A DNA stretch of 38,096 nt from Ignavibacteriota bacterium (lineage in GTDB: Bacteria; Bacteroidota; Ignavibacteria; UBA10030; UBA6906): positions 1 to 38,096 of the forward strand of contig JACRFA010000086.1 of the NCBI GenBank assembly GCA_016218065.1. The letters are read 5' to 3'. Each line of letters starts with the position of its first letter. Positions within the stretch are counted from its first letter, which is position 1. Both the position numbers and the translations under genes were made by a program. The notes under the pieces are model-generated. The model was not told the DNA's origin, searched no databases, and saw only the letters and a list, made by a program, of their open reading frames with translations. This document shows, piece after piece, positions 16,488-23,360 of this stretch.

Positions 16488-16690
16488 TTATCTCAAGACA
16501 AGACACTTCTTTGTCTCGACGTAGCTTCCGCTTTGCAACCGATACAAATACACTCCGCTTGCCAGACTGCCCGCATCAAACTGCACCGCCTTGAACGGCT
16601 CGACTGAGCTCGCCGAAGTCCCTGCACCCTGAACCTCATCCACCAGTCTATGACTGGTCGTTGACCAGCGTTGCGACTTCACGGGCCGAA
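16488..16690 (-). pseudogene. Orphan T9SS sorting-domain remnant
   Basis: The minus-strand frame ends [52 protein letters not shown]-like sequence, read here in parts, with a proper TAA at 16488. Upstream only GREVATLV-like coding is left (in another frame, with one extra base), and homology ends near 16690. There is no passenger and no start. It shares two insertions with the pseudogene at 10517: the 17-bp palindrome accagtctatgactggt and a 24-bp insert coding TSASSVEP. It shows that export tails persist without their passengers. Confidence 0.8.
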
Positions 16691-16723
16691 AATTTGAACC
16701 AACCGAAATTAGGCATGCCCTGT

Positions 16724-16752
16724 TTGCTTCTTGCTCATGCCTTCGTTAGATT
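16724..16752 (+). promoter_or_regulatory. Candidate promoter of the DUF5678-like/protease pair
   Basis: TTGCTT (16724-16729), 17-bp spacer, TAGATT (16747-16752). It fits sigma70 spacing but lacks the ATC-N5-TCAATT spacer motif of the three TA promoters. A start near 16759 would leave about 20 bases to the ATG at 16780. Confidence 0.45.
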
Positions 16753-16779
16753 CACATTGATGATTTGATGAGGTTACTC

Positions 16780-17076
16780 ATGAAGCACGCTCCTCCCGTT
16801 AAGGGCACACTTGGCCGCCACGACCGTGTGTTCGAAAGCAACCGAGAGTATTACTACGCACACAAGACGGAACTCCTTCGTCGGTATCGAAACAAGTATA
16901 TCGCCATCTGGAATGAAGATGTTGTCGATGCAGATAAGGACCGACTTGCGCTTCTTCGCCGCGTACGGGCAAGCATCGGCTACGAGCCGGTGTTTGTCAA
17001 GCAAGTCACCGTGCATCCACGTATCGTACGAATTCCTTCCTACGCCTTACGTGCTCGACCAAAATCCAAAGCATGA
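16780..17076 (+). CDS. DUF5678-like small protein, partner of a retropepsin-like protease
   Basis: The 98-residue product (MKHAPPVKGTLGRHDRVFES...) has FESNREYYYAHKTELLRRYRNKYIAIWNEDVV followed by a helix and YEPVFVKQV. The order 'N..Y...H..EL...Y.NKYIAI..E.VV' and the final 'FVKQV' fit the DUF5678 type of short proteins. The start at 16780 has TGAGG six bases upstream; an ATG at 16768 is possible. It overlaps the next gene by four bases (ATGA, 17073-17076), so the two products are likely made in a fixed ratio. The tail is basic (RARPKSKA). No function is established to my knowledge. Confidence 0.65.
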   Translation: MKHAPPVKGTLGRHDRVFESNREYYYAHKTELLRRYRNKYIAIWNEDVVDADKDRLALLRRVRASIGYEPVFVKQVTVHPRIVRIPSYALRARPKSKA

Positions 17077-17447
17077 AACGATTTCCGTATCAAACGGAGA
17101 ATGCCACACAATTCCCCGTTCTCACACTCACGATCGAATCACCAAACCGTCATCCCTCTACAAAAATCATATTGAGGGTCGACACGGGCGCCGACATGAC
17201 CGTGATCCCATCCGACGTATTGAAGGAGCTCAATGCTGTTGAAGTTGCTGACGTCATGGTCGCTGACTTCGATACAGGAACATCCACGCACAAAACCTTC
17301 TCGATAAACGTCCGTCTCGGAAAGTTGCGTTTTGAAGAAGTTGAAGTCATTTCCTCCGACGGAGGTGCTGCACTTCTCGGTCTCGACATCTTGAATCTGT
17401 TGGATATCCACCTCAACGGACCCAAGAAAGTGTTGACTGTCGTTTAG
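17073..17447 (+). CDS. Retropepsin-like (clan AA) aspartic protease
   Basis: A 124-residue single-domain protein. The motif LRVDTGADMTVIP (Asp37-Thr38-Gly39-Ala40) is the catalytic D-T/S-G-A of retropepsins, and LLGLDILN at 101-108 is the matching hydrophobic-hydrophobic-G-x-D/N signature near the end of the fold. The size fits one subunit of a dimeric protease, each monomer giving one Asp. There is no signal peptide, so it should act in the cytoplasm. It is translationally coupled to the DUF5678-like gene and its stop is only two bases from the stop of the converging SBBP gene. Substrate unknown; the partner protein is the obvious candidate. No retroelement is present. Confidence 0.8.
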   Translation: MKRFPYQTENATQFPVLTLTIESPNRHPSTKIILRVDTGADMTVIPSDVLKELNAVEVADVMVADFDTGTSTHKTFSINVRLGKLRFEEVEVISSDGGAALLGLDILNLLDIHLNGPKKVLTVV

Positions 17448-17449
17448 CA

Positions 17450-17735
17450 TTACCTCAGCACCAGACACTTCTTCGTCTCGACAAATCCTCCCGCCTGCAA
17501 CCGATACAGGTACACGCCGCTTGCAAACGCCGACGCATCCCACGGCACCGAGTATGTTCCCGGTTGTTTCACCTCGTTTACCAGCGTCGCGACTTCACGC
17601 CCGAGAATATCAAACACCTTAAGTGAAACAAATCCCAAATCCGAAACCCCAAATCCCATTTGGCGATTGGAATTTGGTATTTGGTATTTGATAGTTGTTG
17701 TTGGGTTGAACGGGTTGGGGTAGTTCTGGTCAAGG
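17450..17735 (-). repeat. Sorting-domain DNA module, copy 1
   Basis: This 3' end matches those at 20784-21063 and 23081-23360 almost base for base, including silent positions and a hairpin-forming insert. The three passengers upstream are unrelated. Confidence 0.85.
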
Positions 17736-20452
17736 CTATAGGTTGTCGCAACAAGGTCAGTTCCTCCCTCATCTACGTCTACAGTTGCCTGCGTATATTT
17801 CACTGTTGCAATGACGCTCCAGTTGCTTGCCTGGCATGTTCCGGTTACGTACACGTTGTTTGACGCGTCGAGTGCTAGGCCTGCAACGAGATTAGAATGA
17901 TCACCTGTGCCGCAGAAGCGACCGCTCCAGGGCTGAACACCCGAGGAGTTGTATTTCGTTGTGTTGTAATCTGTAGTTGAACCCTGCAGTCTTGTGTGCG
18001 CGACGTATATATCACCGTTTCCATCCATTTGCATGTGCGCCCCAGACGACCAATAGTCAGCCAGACCGGGTGAGCGCATAGCCCATTGTTGTACTCCGGA
18101 GGGACTGTACTTTACCGTCACCACGTCTGCACCAGTTGCCGTGGCGCTGACTCCCATGACCAAAACATTGTCTGAGTTGTCCACAGCAATATGCGTAGCC
18201 TCGTTCCAGATGCTGTCCTGCCCTCTATACCTTGCCACCCACTTCTGTACCCCTGCCGCGTCATATTTTATTGTGAGGTAGTCAACAGGGTAGACTTCCC
18301 ACCAAGATCTTTTCTTGCTGCTTCCCGCCACATAGACATTAGCTGATCCATCGAACGCAATCGCGTTCGTCGCCGCCTGAGCGTAGCCAGGACCCGGACC
18401 GTATCTCGCAACCCATTGTTGTACTCCTGCGGAATTATACTTGACCGTCACGCAGGCGGTGTCACAGGCTCCCGTGATATACACGTTGCCGGAATTGTCA
18501 ACAGCAAGCGCGGGGGATGTATAATTACCCGCACATCGTGCGACCCACTGTTGTGCCCCGAGTTGGTCATACTTGATGGTGAGAAAAGAGTTACCAGCTG
18601 AGCCGGTGACGTAAACGTAGCCAGACTGGTCAACGAAAAGAGTCGATGGGGGATTCAAAATCTCGCCGGTCTCACGGTACGCTGCCACCCACTGCCGCGA
18701 TCCGTTCGGCCTGTATTTGATGATGACATACTCATTTAACGAGGCCCACTGAGTGCTTGCGCTGTATCCCAAGACGTACGCATTCCCCGACCTGTCGGAC
18801 CTAATCGCCACGGCGCCATTGTACAAGCTTCCCTGCCTCCCATATCTTGCTGCCCATTGTTCAATGCCGACAGCGTCGTACTTGACCGTTACAATATCTG
18901 TCGTAGAGCCTGTTCCTTGGCTGTTCCCTGCGACGAACGCATTCCCAGATCCATCTACGGCAACATCAACGGCGATTTCTTTGGACAACCTCGGACCGTT
19001 GTACAGAGCTGCCCACTGGGATACTCCCGCAGGATTATACTTCACGGTGGCAAAATCTTCGGGAATCTGTGAAGTGTTCGTAGAGCCTGTGACGTAGATG
19101 TTGCCTGAGCGATCAACAGCTAGTCCGGAAGGAGCATCGGTAGCAGCGTTTCCCGGTCCGTTGTAGCGTATCGCCCATTGCTCAACACCAATCGAGTTGT
19201 ATTTCACGACTGCATAGTCTGATCCGGTTGTTTGAGTGAATCCAATTCCTAAGACGATCACATTTCCTAATCCGTCAATCACGAATGCGGACGCCGGGTT
19301 GCGATATCGCTGCAGCCCTCCTTGGTAGGACGCAAACCATTGTTGAACACCGGCGCGATTGTATTTCAGCGTAACGATAGCTGAAGCAGAGATACCGGGA
19401 TTTGAACTGTCGACAATGCCACCATTCACGAACACACCACCGGAATCATCGAGCGCTATTCCCTTCATGATCGCGGCAGTGTTACCTGGAGCGATGTATG
19501 TCGACACCCACATCTGGTTGCCCGATGGATTGTAGCGTACAGTTGCACCGCATTGTCGGGAAGGAGTTGTGGAGGTCATGCTTGTTCCTGTGGCGTACAC
19601 GTTGCCGGAGTCGTCAACGACAACACCCGAGGCAACGTCGTCGCGATTTGCGGGGCCATTGTACCGTGAAGCCCATTGCTCAGTTCCCTGTGGACTGTAT
19701 TTGATTGTGAGGTAATCGGCACTTGATGATGCTGGGACGTGAATGCTTCCAGAGACATACACGTTGCCAGCGTTGTCAATATAGTTGGCGACTGGCACAG
19801 CACTGCCGCCAGTTGCGGTATATCGCGCTACCCACACTTGAGCCCCATTCACATCGTATTTGACAGTTGCTATCTCAGGATATGACTGTCCTGATGCTGC
19901 ATAGATTCGTCCGGTTATGTACGCATTCCCCGAACGATCTACAGCCAGCGCAACAACACTGTTGAATGTGGAGGCTCTCGGCCCAGCATAGTATGCTTCC
20001 CACTGCAGAACACCCAATGATGTATACTTGACCGTTCTGAATGATGTCCCCAGCGGCGTGCTGTTGTTGCCCGTGACAAACACACTCCCAGCAGAATCAA
20101 CGGCAATGGCAACAGCACTACTGTTCGATTCTCCGCCGCCGAAGCTCGCCATCCACAACGTGTCTCCGTTAGGCGAGTATTTAATGGTAATCTGCTCGGA
20201 GCCGCTCGTTCCCGTAACACAGACACTTCCATCTCTCGCGTCGACTGTAGTAGCGCGAGCGATATCGGATCTCTCCACAAGTCCGGCAGCGAATGTCGCC
20301 ACCCAGGATTCTCGAAGGGAGTCGCTCAACTGCGAAACCGGAACAGTACCATTTGTTATCGGCACTGTGCTCGATTGCCAATGTGATTGGGTTGACTGGG
20401 CAAGTACTCCGCCCCCAGCCACGAGCAAAAGAAATGTGAGAAGAGTTTTCAT
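17450..20452 (-). CDS. SBBP-repeat beta-propeller protein with T9SS sorting domain
   Basis: A 1000-residue exported protein from ATG 20452 (SD GAGGC, signal peptide [20 protein letters not shown]). Longer in-frame extension upstream runs through the leader repeat and is not protein-like. About fifteen repeats follow with the pattern [39 protein letters not shown]; these are SBBP repeats, which form propeller blades. No catalytic motif is visible. Residues from about 909 form the T9SS domain ([16 protein letters not shown], insert [30 protein letters not shown], final KKCLVLR). It should be displayed at the cell surface, perhaps as an adhesin or binding scaffold. The last 285 bp are nearly identical to the ends of the two following genes. 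Its stop converges on the protease gene with two bases between. Confidence 0.92.
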   Translation of the reverse strand: MKTLLTFLLLVAGGGVLAQSTQSHWQSSTVPITNGTVPVSQLSDSLRESWVATFAAGLVERSDIARATTVDARDGSVCVTGTSGSEQITIKYSPNGDTLWMASFGGGESNSSAVAIAVDSAGSVFVTGNNSTPLGTSFRTVKYTSLGVLQWEAYYAGPRASTFNSVVALAVDRSGNAYITGRIYAASGQSYPEIATVKYDVNGAQVWVARYTATGGSAVPVANYIDNAGNVYVSGSIHVPASSSADYLTIKYSPQGTEQWASRYNGPANRDDVASGVVVDDSGNVYATGTSMTSTTPSRQCGATVRYNPSGNQMWVSTYIAPGNTAAIMKGIALDDSGGVFVNGGIVDSSNPGISASAIVTLKYNRAGVQQWFASYQGGLQRYRNPASAFVIDGLGNVIVLGIGFTQTTGSDYAVVKYNSIGVEQWAIRYNGPGNAATDAPSGLAVDRSGNIYVTGSTNTSQIPEDFATVKYNPAGVSQWAALYNGPRLSKEIAVDVAVDGSGNAFVAGNSQGTGSTTDIVTVKYDAVGIEQWAARYGRQGSLYNGAVAIRSDRSGNAYVLGYSASTQWASLNEYVIIKYRPNGSRQWVAAYRETGEILNPPSTLFVDQSGYVYVTGSAGNSFLTIKYDQLGAQQWVARCAGNYTSPALAVDNSGNVYITGACDTACVTVKYNSAGVQQWVARYGPGPGYAQAATNAIAFDGSANVYVAGSSKKRSWWEVYPVDYLTIKYDAAGVQKWVARYRGQDSIWNEATHIAVDNSDNVLVMGVSATATGADVVTVKYSPSGVQQWAMRSPGLADYWSSGAHMQMDGNGDIYVAHTRLQGSTTDYNTTKYNSSGVQPWSGRFCGTGDHSNLVAGLALDASNNVYVTGTCQASNWSVIATVKYTQATVDVDEGGTDLVATTYSLDQNYPNPFNPTTTIKYQIPNSNRQMGFGVSDLGFVSLKVFDILGREVATLVNEVKQPGTYSVPWDASAFASGVYLYRLQAGGFVETKKCLVLR

Positions 20453-20479
20453 GATTGCCTCTTTTGTTGTTTGGTGAGA

Positions 20480-20668
20480 AAACAAAACGGCCCTGCCTCT
20501 CAGAACGAATCTCAAACCACAACGCCGTGTGTGAAAGAACAGATTTGTTGGGCGATTCTCTCGAATCGCTTGTGTCGAGACAGGAGTCTCGACCAACAAA
20601 CTCGGAAACAAAACGGCGATGCCCCTGAGATCGAATCTCAGAACACAACGCCATAGTTGAGAATGAAC
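20480..20668. repeat. Structured leader repeat, block D
   Basis: One three-way-junction core at 20545-20599: outer ttgtt/aacaa, arm 1 gcgattc/gaatcgc, arm 2 gtcgagac-agga-gtctcgac. Linker hairpins lie on both sides; the left-of-hairpin one (20615-20655) has a perfect ctgagat-cga-atctcag stem. The block is upstream of the SBBP gene start. Confidence 0.85.
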
Positions 20669-20687
20669 GAATGCAGATTACTATGAT

Positions 20688-20762
20688 CGTAGGGACGTTC
20701 ATGGTTCGACTTCCTGCCCGTCCGCCAGGCGGGTGCTCACCACAGGATTGAACGTCCCTACG
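20688..20762. repeat. 75-bp palindromic element with 14-bp perfect ends
   Basis: cgtagggacgttca (20688-20701) and tgaacgtccctacg (20749-20762) are perfect inverted ends around an inner cctgcccg...cgccaggcggg palindrome. It lies 21 bp past the stop of the hydrolase gene and before leader block D, so it may act as a transcript end, though it has no T-run. A left half-copy sits at 22967. Confidence 0.8.
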
Positions 20763-20783
20763 CAGCAACGCTGAAGACCAACG

Positions 20784-21063
20784 CTATCTCAATACCACAA
20801 GCTTCTTCGTCTGCACAAAACTCCCCGCTTGTAGCCGATACAGATATACACCACTTGCAATACCACTCGCATCCCACTGCACCGAGTATGTTCCGGGTTG
20901 TTTCACCTCGTTTACCAGCATCGCGACTTCACGCCCGAGAATATCAAACACCTTAAGTGAAACAAATCCCAAATACGAAACCCCAAATCCCATTTGACGA
21001 TTGGAATTTGGTATTTGGTATTTGATAGTTGTTGTTGGGTTGAACGGGTTGGGGTAGTTCTGC
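20784..21063 (-). repeat. Sorting-domain DNA module, copy 2
   Basis: Nearly identical to copies 1 and 3 from ttcacctcgtttaccag to gggttggggtagttctg. The final codons (KKLVVLR) are the most different part. Confidence 0.85.
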
Positions 21064-22859
21064 AACAACGCGTACTCCCGAGGAGAAGCATTGTGTTCAG
21101 CCACAGAGACAGGAGTATAGGTAACTATTAAACGACTTGAGTCTTTGTACACCTTCACTCCGGGAATCGTGATCAGGCCGCTGTCGTAAACAAAAGATGC
21201 CTGCTGCACTGCGATGTTGTTCCGGCGATTCTCCCAATTGATTCTGTACCCTAGTGAAACGCTAAACCTCTGCAGTCTTCTCAATGTCACGTCCGTTGTT
21301 GCGGAGTCCGGCACGATGTCGGGACCGAAGATGGTCGCCAGGTCTTTCAGCCGCAGAGTGATCTCCCATCTATCGGCTAAGTCAACGATGTTGTCATTCC
21401 AATCAAGGTGGCCATTGATTGTGCCGATCGAATCTCCGTTCGTCGGGTTTCCATTACCGGGGTTATTGTTGATGGAACAATTTGTGAAAGCCGGGTATGA
21501 GAGATTCGTTCTGAATCGAGTGAAGAAAGAGAAGTTTGGGAAACTTGGCTGCCATGGAGAATTGGTGAACACTTGCTGGTGATTAGTCCAACTCCAAAAA
21601 TGAATAGCTCCATGTCTATTAATATTTAGTGAATCATAGAAGGCTATTTTTTCCTGCCACCCAACGTTCAAATCGTTTTTACCACAGAACGAAAAAATAA
21701 TTGGCAAAGCATTCAGTCGGTTGATGGACGAAAGATACCCCGCGTGCAACCTCTGGTTTCTCGTGAGGCCTTCGTTCGTGGGAAGGTTGGTCTGATATGT
21801 ACCATACAGTCTCTCCATTATCGGTATGATGACTGGATTGCTAAGGGGTGGTGAACACACCTCGAACAGAGGAGCAAACAAGAACACCGCGGCAATCTTG
21901 GAAGGCATCAACATTGCGGTGAAAACTGACCCAATGGCTCCCAGCGACCAACCGTTCAGGTATGTCCTCGTCGTATCCAAGGGGTAGTTACGCAAACACC
22001 AATTTATTGTCCACGCAACACGTGCCGCAGAGTAGTTGTGAAGCGTCCCCGTTGCATGCACAGCATTCGAATTTGAGAAAATGTCGTAGTTAGCGTGGAA
22101 GCCATAATACGTTGTAAAAGCATCCGAGGTATTCGGCACCCAGTCATCCAAAGTCACTATCCATTCGTTAGGATCACCAATGCCAGAGATAATATTGTTT
22201 GCAAGGAAGCTGCTTCCGGACGCATGCATCCAAAATGTGGCTGGATGAATTGATGCGCTCCCTTGTTTGATGATCGCAAAGTTGAAAGGAAAAGAACCCA
22301 CATTGATCATTTGAGGATAGAACGATGATGTGACCTTCGTGGCGAATTGAATGTAGATCTCATACATTCGTGAGCCGACGGTTCTGTTTTCCTGCCAGAC
22401 GGGTCTCGGCACTGCAATCGTCTCAACAATTGGCGATGCGAGAGAATTTGACCAGAACCATATCGTTGTATCTTCAAGGCCACCTGTTGTCGTCGTGACT
22501 GCATAATAGAATGATCCGTTCGTTGTCGTGGTTGCTACGAAAAGTCCCTGCGTGCTCGCAAGCGGAGCTCCAGCCGAATCGATTTTCAGATATTTTGTGG
22601 ACCCAAGAATAGTTGATAGTCTCTGGTTTCGCGCAGAGTTATCCCGAACCGAACCCAAATTCTGCGCTGACGAAAGCTGAGACCCATACTCGATTGGATT
22701 GGGTGAACGGTAGAGTGTGTAAAGAACATTCGTCGTCGTGAGATTGTCCCACGTAATGAACACCTGACCGTCACGATAGAATGCGCTGATGTTAGTGACT
22801 GGAGTTGCATGCACGCTCGCCGCAAACGCGAGCAGAATAAGCGTGAGAAGAGTTTTCAT
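20784..22859 (-). CDS. T9SS-exported serine hydrolase (alpha/beta-hydrolase, esterase/depolymerase-like)
   Basis: A 691-residue protein from ATG 22859 (SD GGAG; signal peptide MKTLLTLILLAFAASVHA). An FnIII-like N-terminal domain (SAFYRDGQVFITWDN...YTLYRSPNP) is followed by a catalytic region. GWSLG at about 302-306 gives the nucleophile Ser, FCGKNDLNVGW near 395 the likely Asp, and a His in HFWSWTNHQQVF near 418-427. The strand before GWSLG (TRTYLNGWSLGAIGSVFTAM) and the following A-A-hydrophobic region (IAAVFLFAPLFE) fit an alpha/beta-hydrolase of the secreted esterase/PHB-depolymerase type. The T9SS domain ends it (KKLVVLR). The passenger is unrelated to its neighbours, but leader start and tail are shared. 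It may attack a polyester or acyl-polysaccharide; substrate is inferred only. Confidence 0.82.
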   Translation of the reverse strand: MKTLLTLILLAFAASVHATPVTNISAFYRDGQVFITWDNLTTTNVLYTLYRSPNPIEYGSQLSSAQNLGSVRDNSARNQRLSTILGSTKYLKIDSAGAPLASTQGLFVATTTTNGSFYYAVTTTTGGLEDTTIWFWSNSLASPIVETIAVPRPVWQENRTVGSRMYEIYIQFATKVTSSFYPQMINVGSFPFNFAIIKQGSASIHPATFWMHASGSSFLANNIISGIGDPNEWIVTLDDWVPNTSDAFTTYYGFHANYDIFSNSNAVHATGTLHNYSAARVAWTINWCLRNYPLDTTRTYLNGWSLGAIGSVFTAMLMPSKIAAVFLFAPLFEVCSPPLSNPVIIPIMERLYGTYQTNLPTNEGLTRNQRLHAGYLSSINRLNALPIIFSFCGKNDLNVGWQEKIAFYDSLNINRHGAIHFWSWTNHQQVFTNSPWQPSFPNFSFFTRFRTNLSYPAFTNCSINNNPGNGNPTNGDSIGTINGHLDWNDNIVDLADRWEITLRLKDLATIFGPDIVPDSATTDVTLRRLQRFSVSLGYRINWENRRNNIAVQQASFVYDSGLITIPGVKVYKDSSRLIVTYTPVSVAEHNASPREYALLQNYPNPFNPTTTIKYQIPNSNRQMGFGVSYLGFVSLKVFDILGREVAMLVNEVKQPGTYSVQWDASGIASGVYLYRLQAGSFVQTKKLVVLR

Positions 22860-22885
22860 GATTGACTCCTTTGTGTTAGGTGTGA

Positions 22886-22946
22886 GAAACAAAACGGCGA
22901 TGCCCCTGAGATCGAATCTCAGAACACAACGCCATATGTGAATGAA
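22886..22946. repeat. Structured leader repeat, block E (linker hairpin only)
   Basis: Only the linker half is present: acggcgatgccc, a perfect ctgagat-cga-atctcag hairpin and aacgcca...gaatgaac. It matches the corresponding part of block D (20615-20666) almost exactly. The three-way-junction half is missing. It lies upstream of the hydrolase gene. Confidence 0.75.
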
Positions 22947-22966
22947 CAAATATAAATTACCGCGAC

Positions 22967-23080
22967 CGTAGAGACGTTCATGGTTCGACTTCCTGCCCGC
23001 CGGTCGAAGATTCCCGACGGGTCGGCCTACGGCCTCGTTGAGGGTCATCGACGATTCCCCGAGCAAGCGGGCGCTCACCG
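22967..23080. repeat. Half copy of the 75-bp palindromic element, with an internal insertion
   Basis: cgtagagacgttcatggttcgacttcctgcccg matches the left part of the 20688 element in two pieces, followed by about 65 unrelated bases and then gcgggcgctcacc, which matches its right-centre. The right 14-bp end is missing; the sorting-domain gene end begins there (23081), so the element was cut by the same kind of joint seen elsewhere in the array. Confidence 0.65.
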
Positions 23081-23360
23081 CTACCTCAGCACCAAACACT
23101 TCTTCGTCTCGACAAATCCTCCCGCCTGCAACCGATACAAATACACTCCACTTGCAACACCACTCGCATCCCACTGCACCGACTTGAACCCTGCACCCTG
23201 AACCTCATTCACGAGCGTTGCGACTTCACGACCGAGAATATCAAACACCTTAAGTGAAACAAATCCCAAATACGAAACCCCAAATCCCATTTGACGATTG
23301 GAATTTGGTATTTGGTATTTGATAGTTGTTGTTGGGTTGAATGGGTTGGGGTAGTTTTGC
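23081..23360 (-). repeat. Sorting-domain DNA module, copy 3
   Basis: Matches copies 1 and 2, including the caaatcccaaata...tatttggtatttg inverted insert. It has an NEVQGAGFKSVQ segment instead of [12 protein letters not shown], which relates it to the remnants at 10517 and 16488 without their TSASSVEP insert. Confidence 0.85.

Noticed and set aside
17073-17447. Retropepsin as part of a retroelement
   Set aside because: No reverse transcriptase, integrase or LTR nearby; the gene is coupled to a DUF5678-like gene instead.
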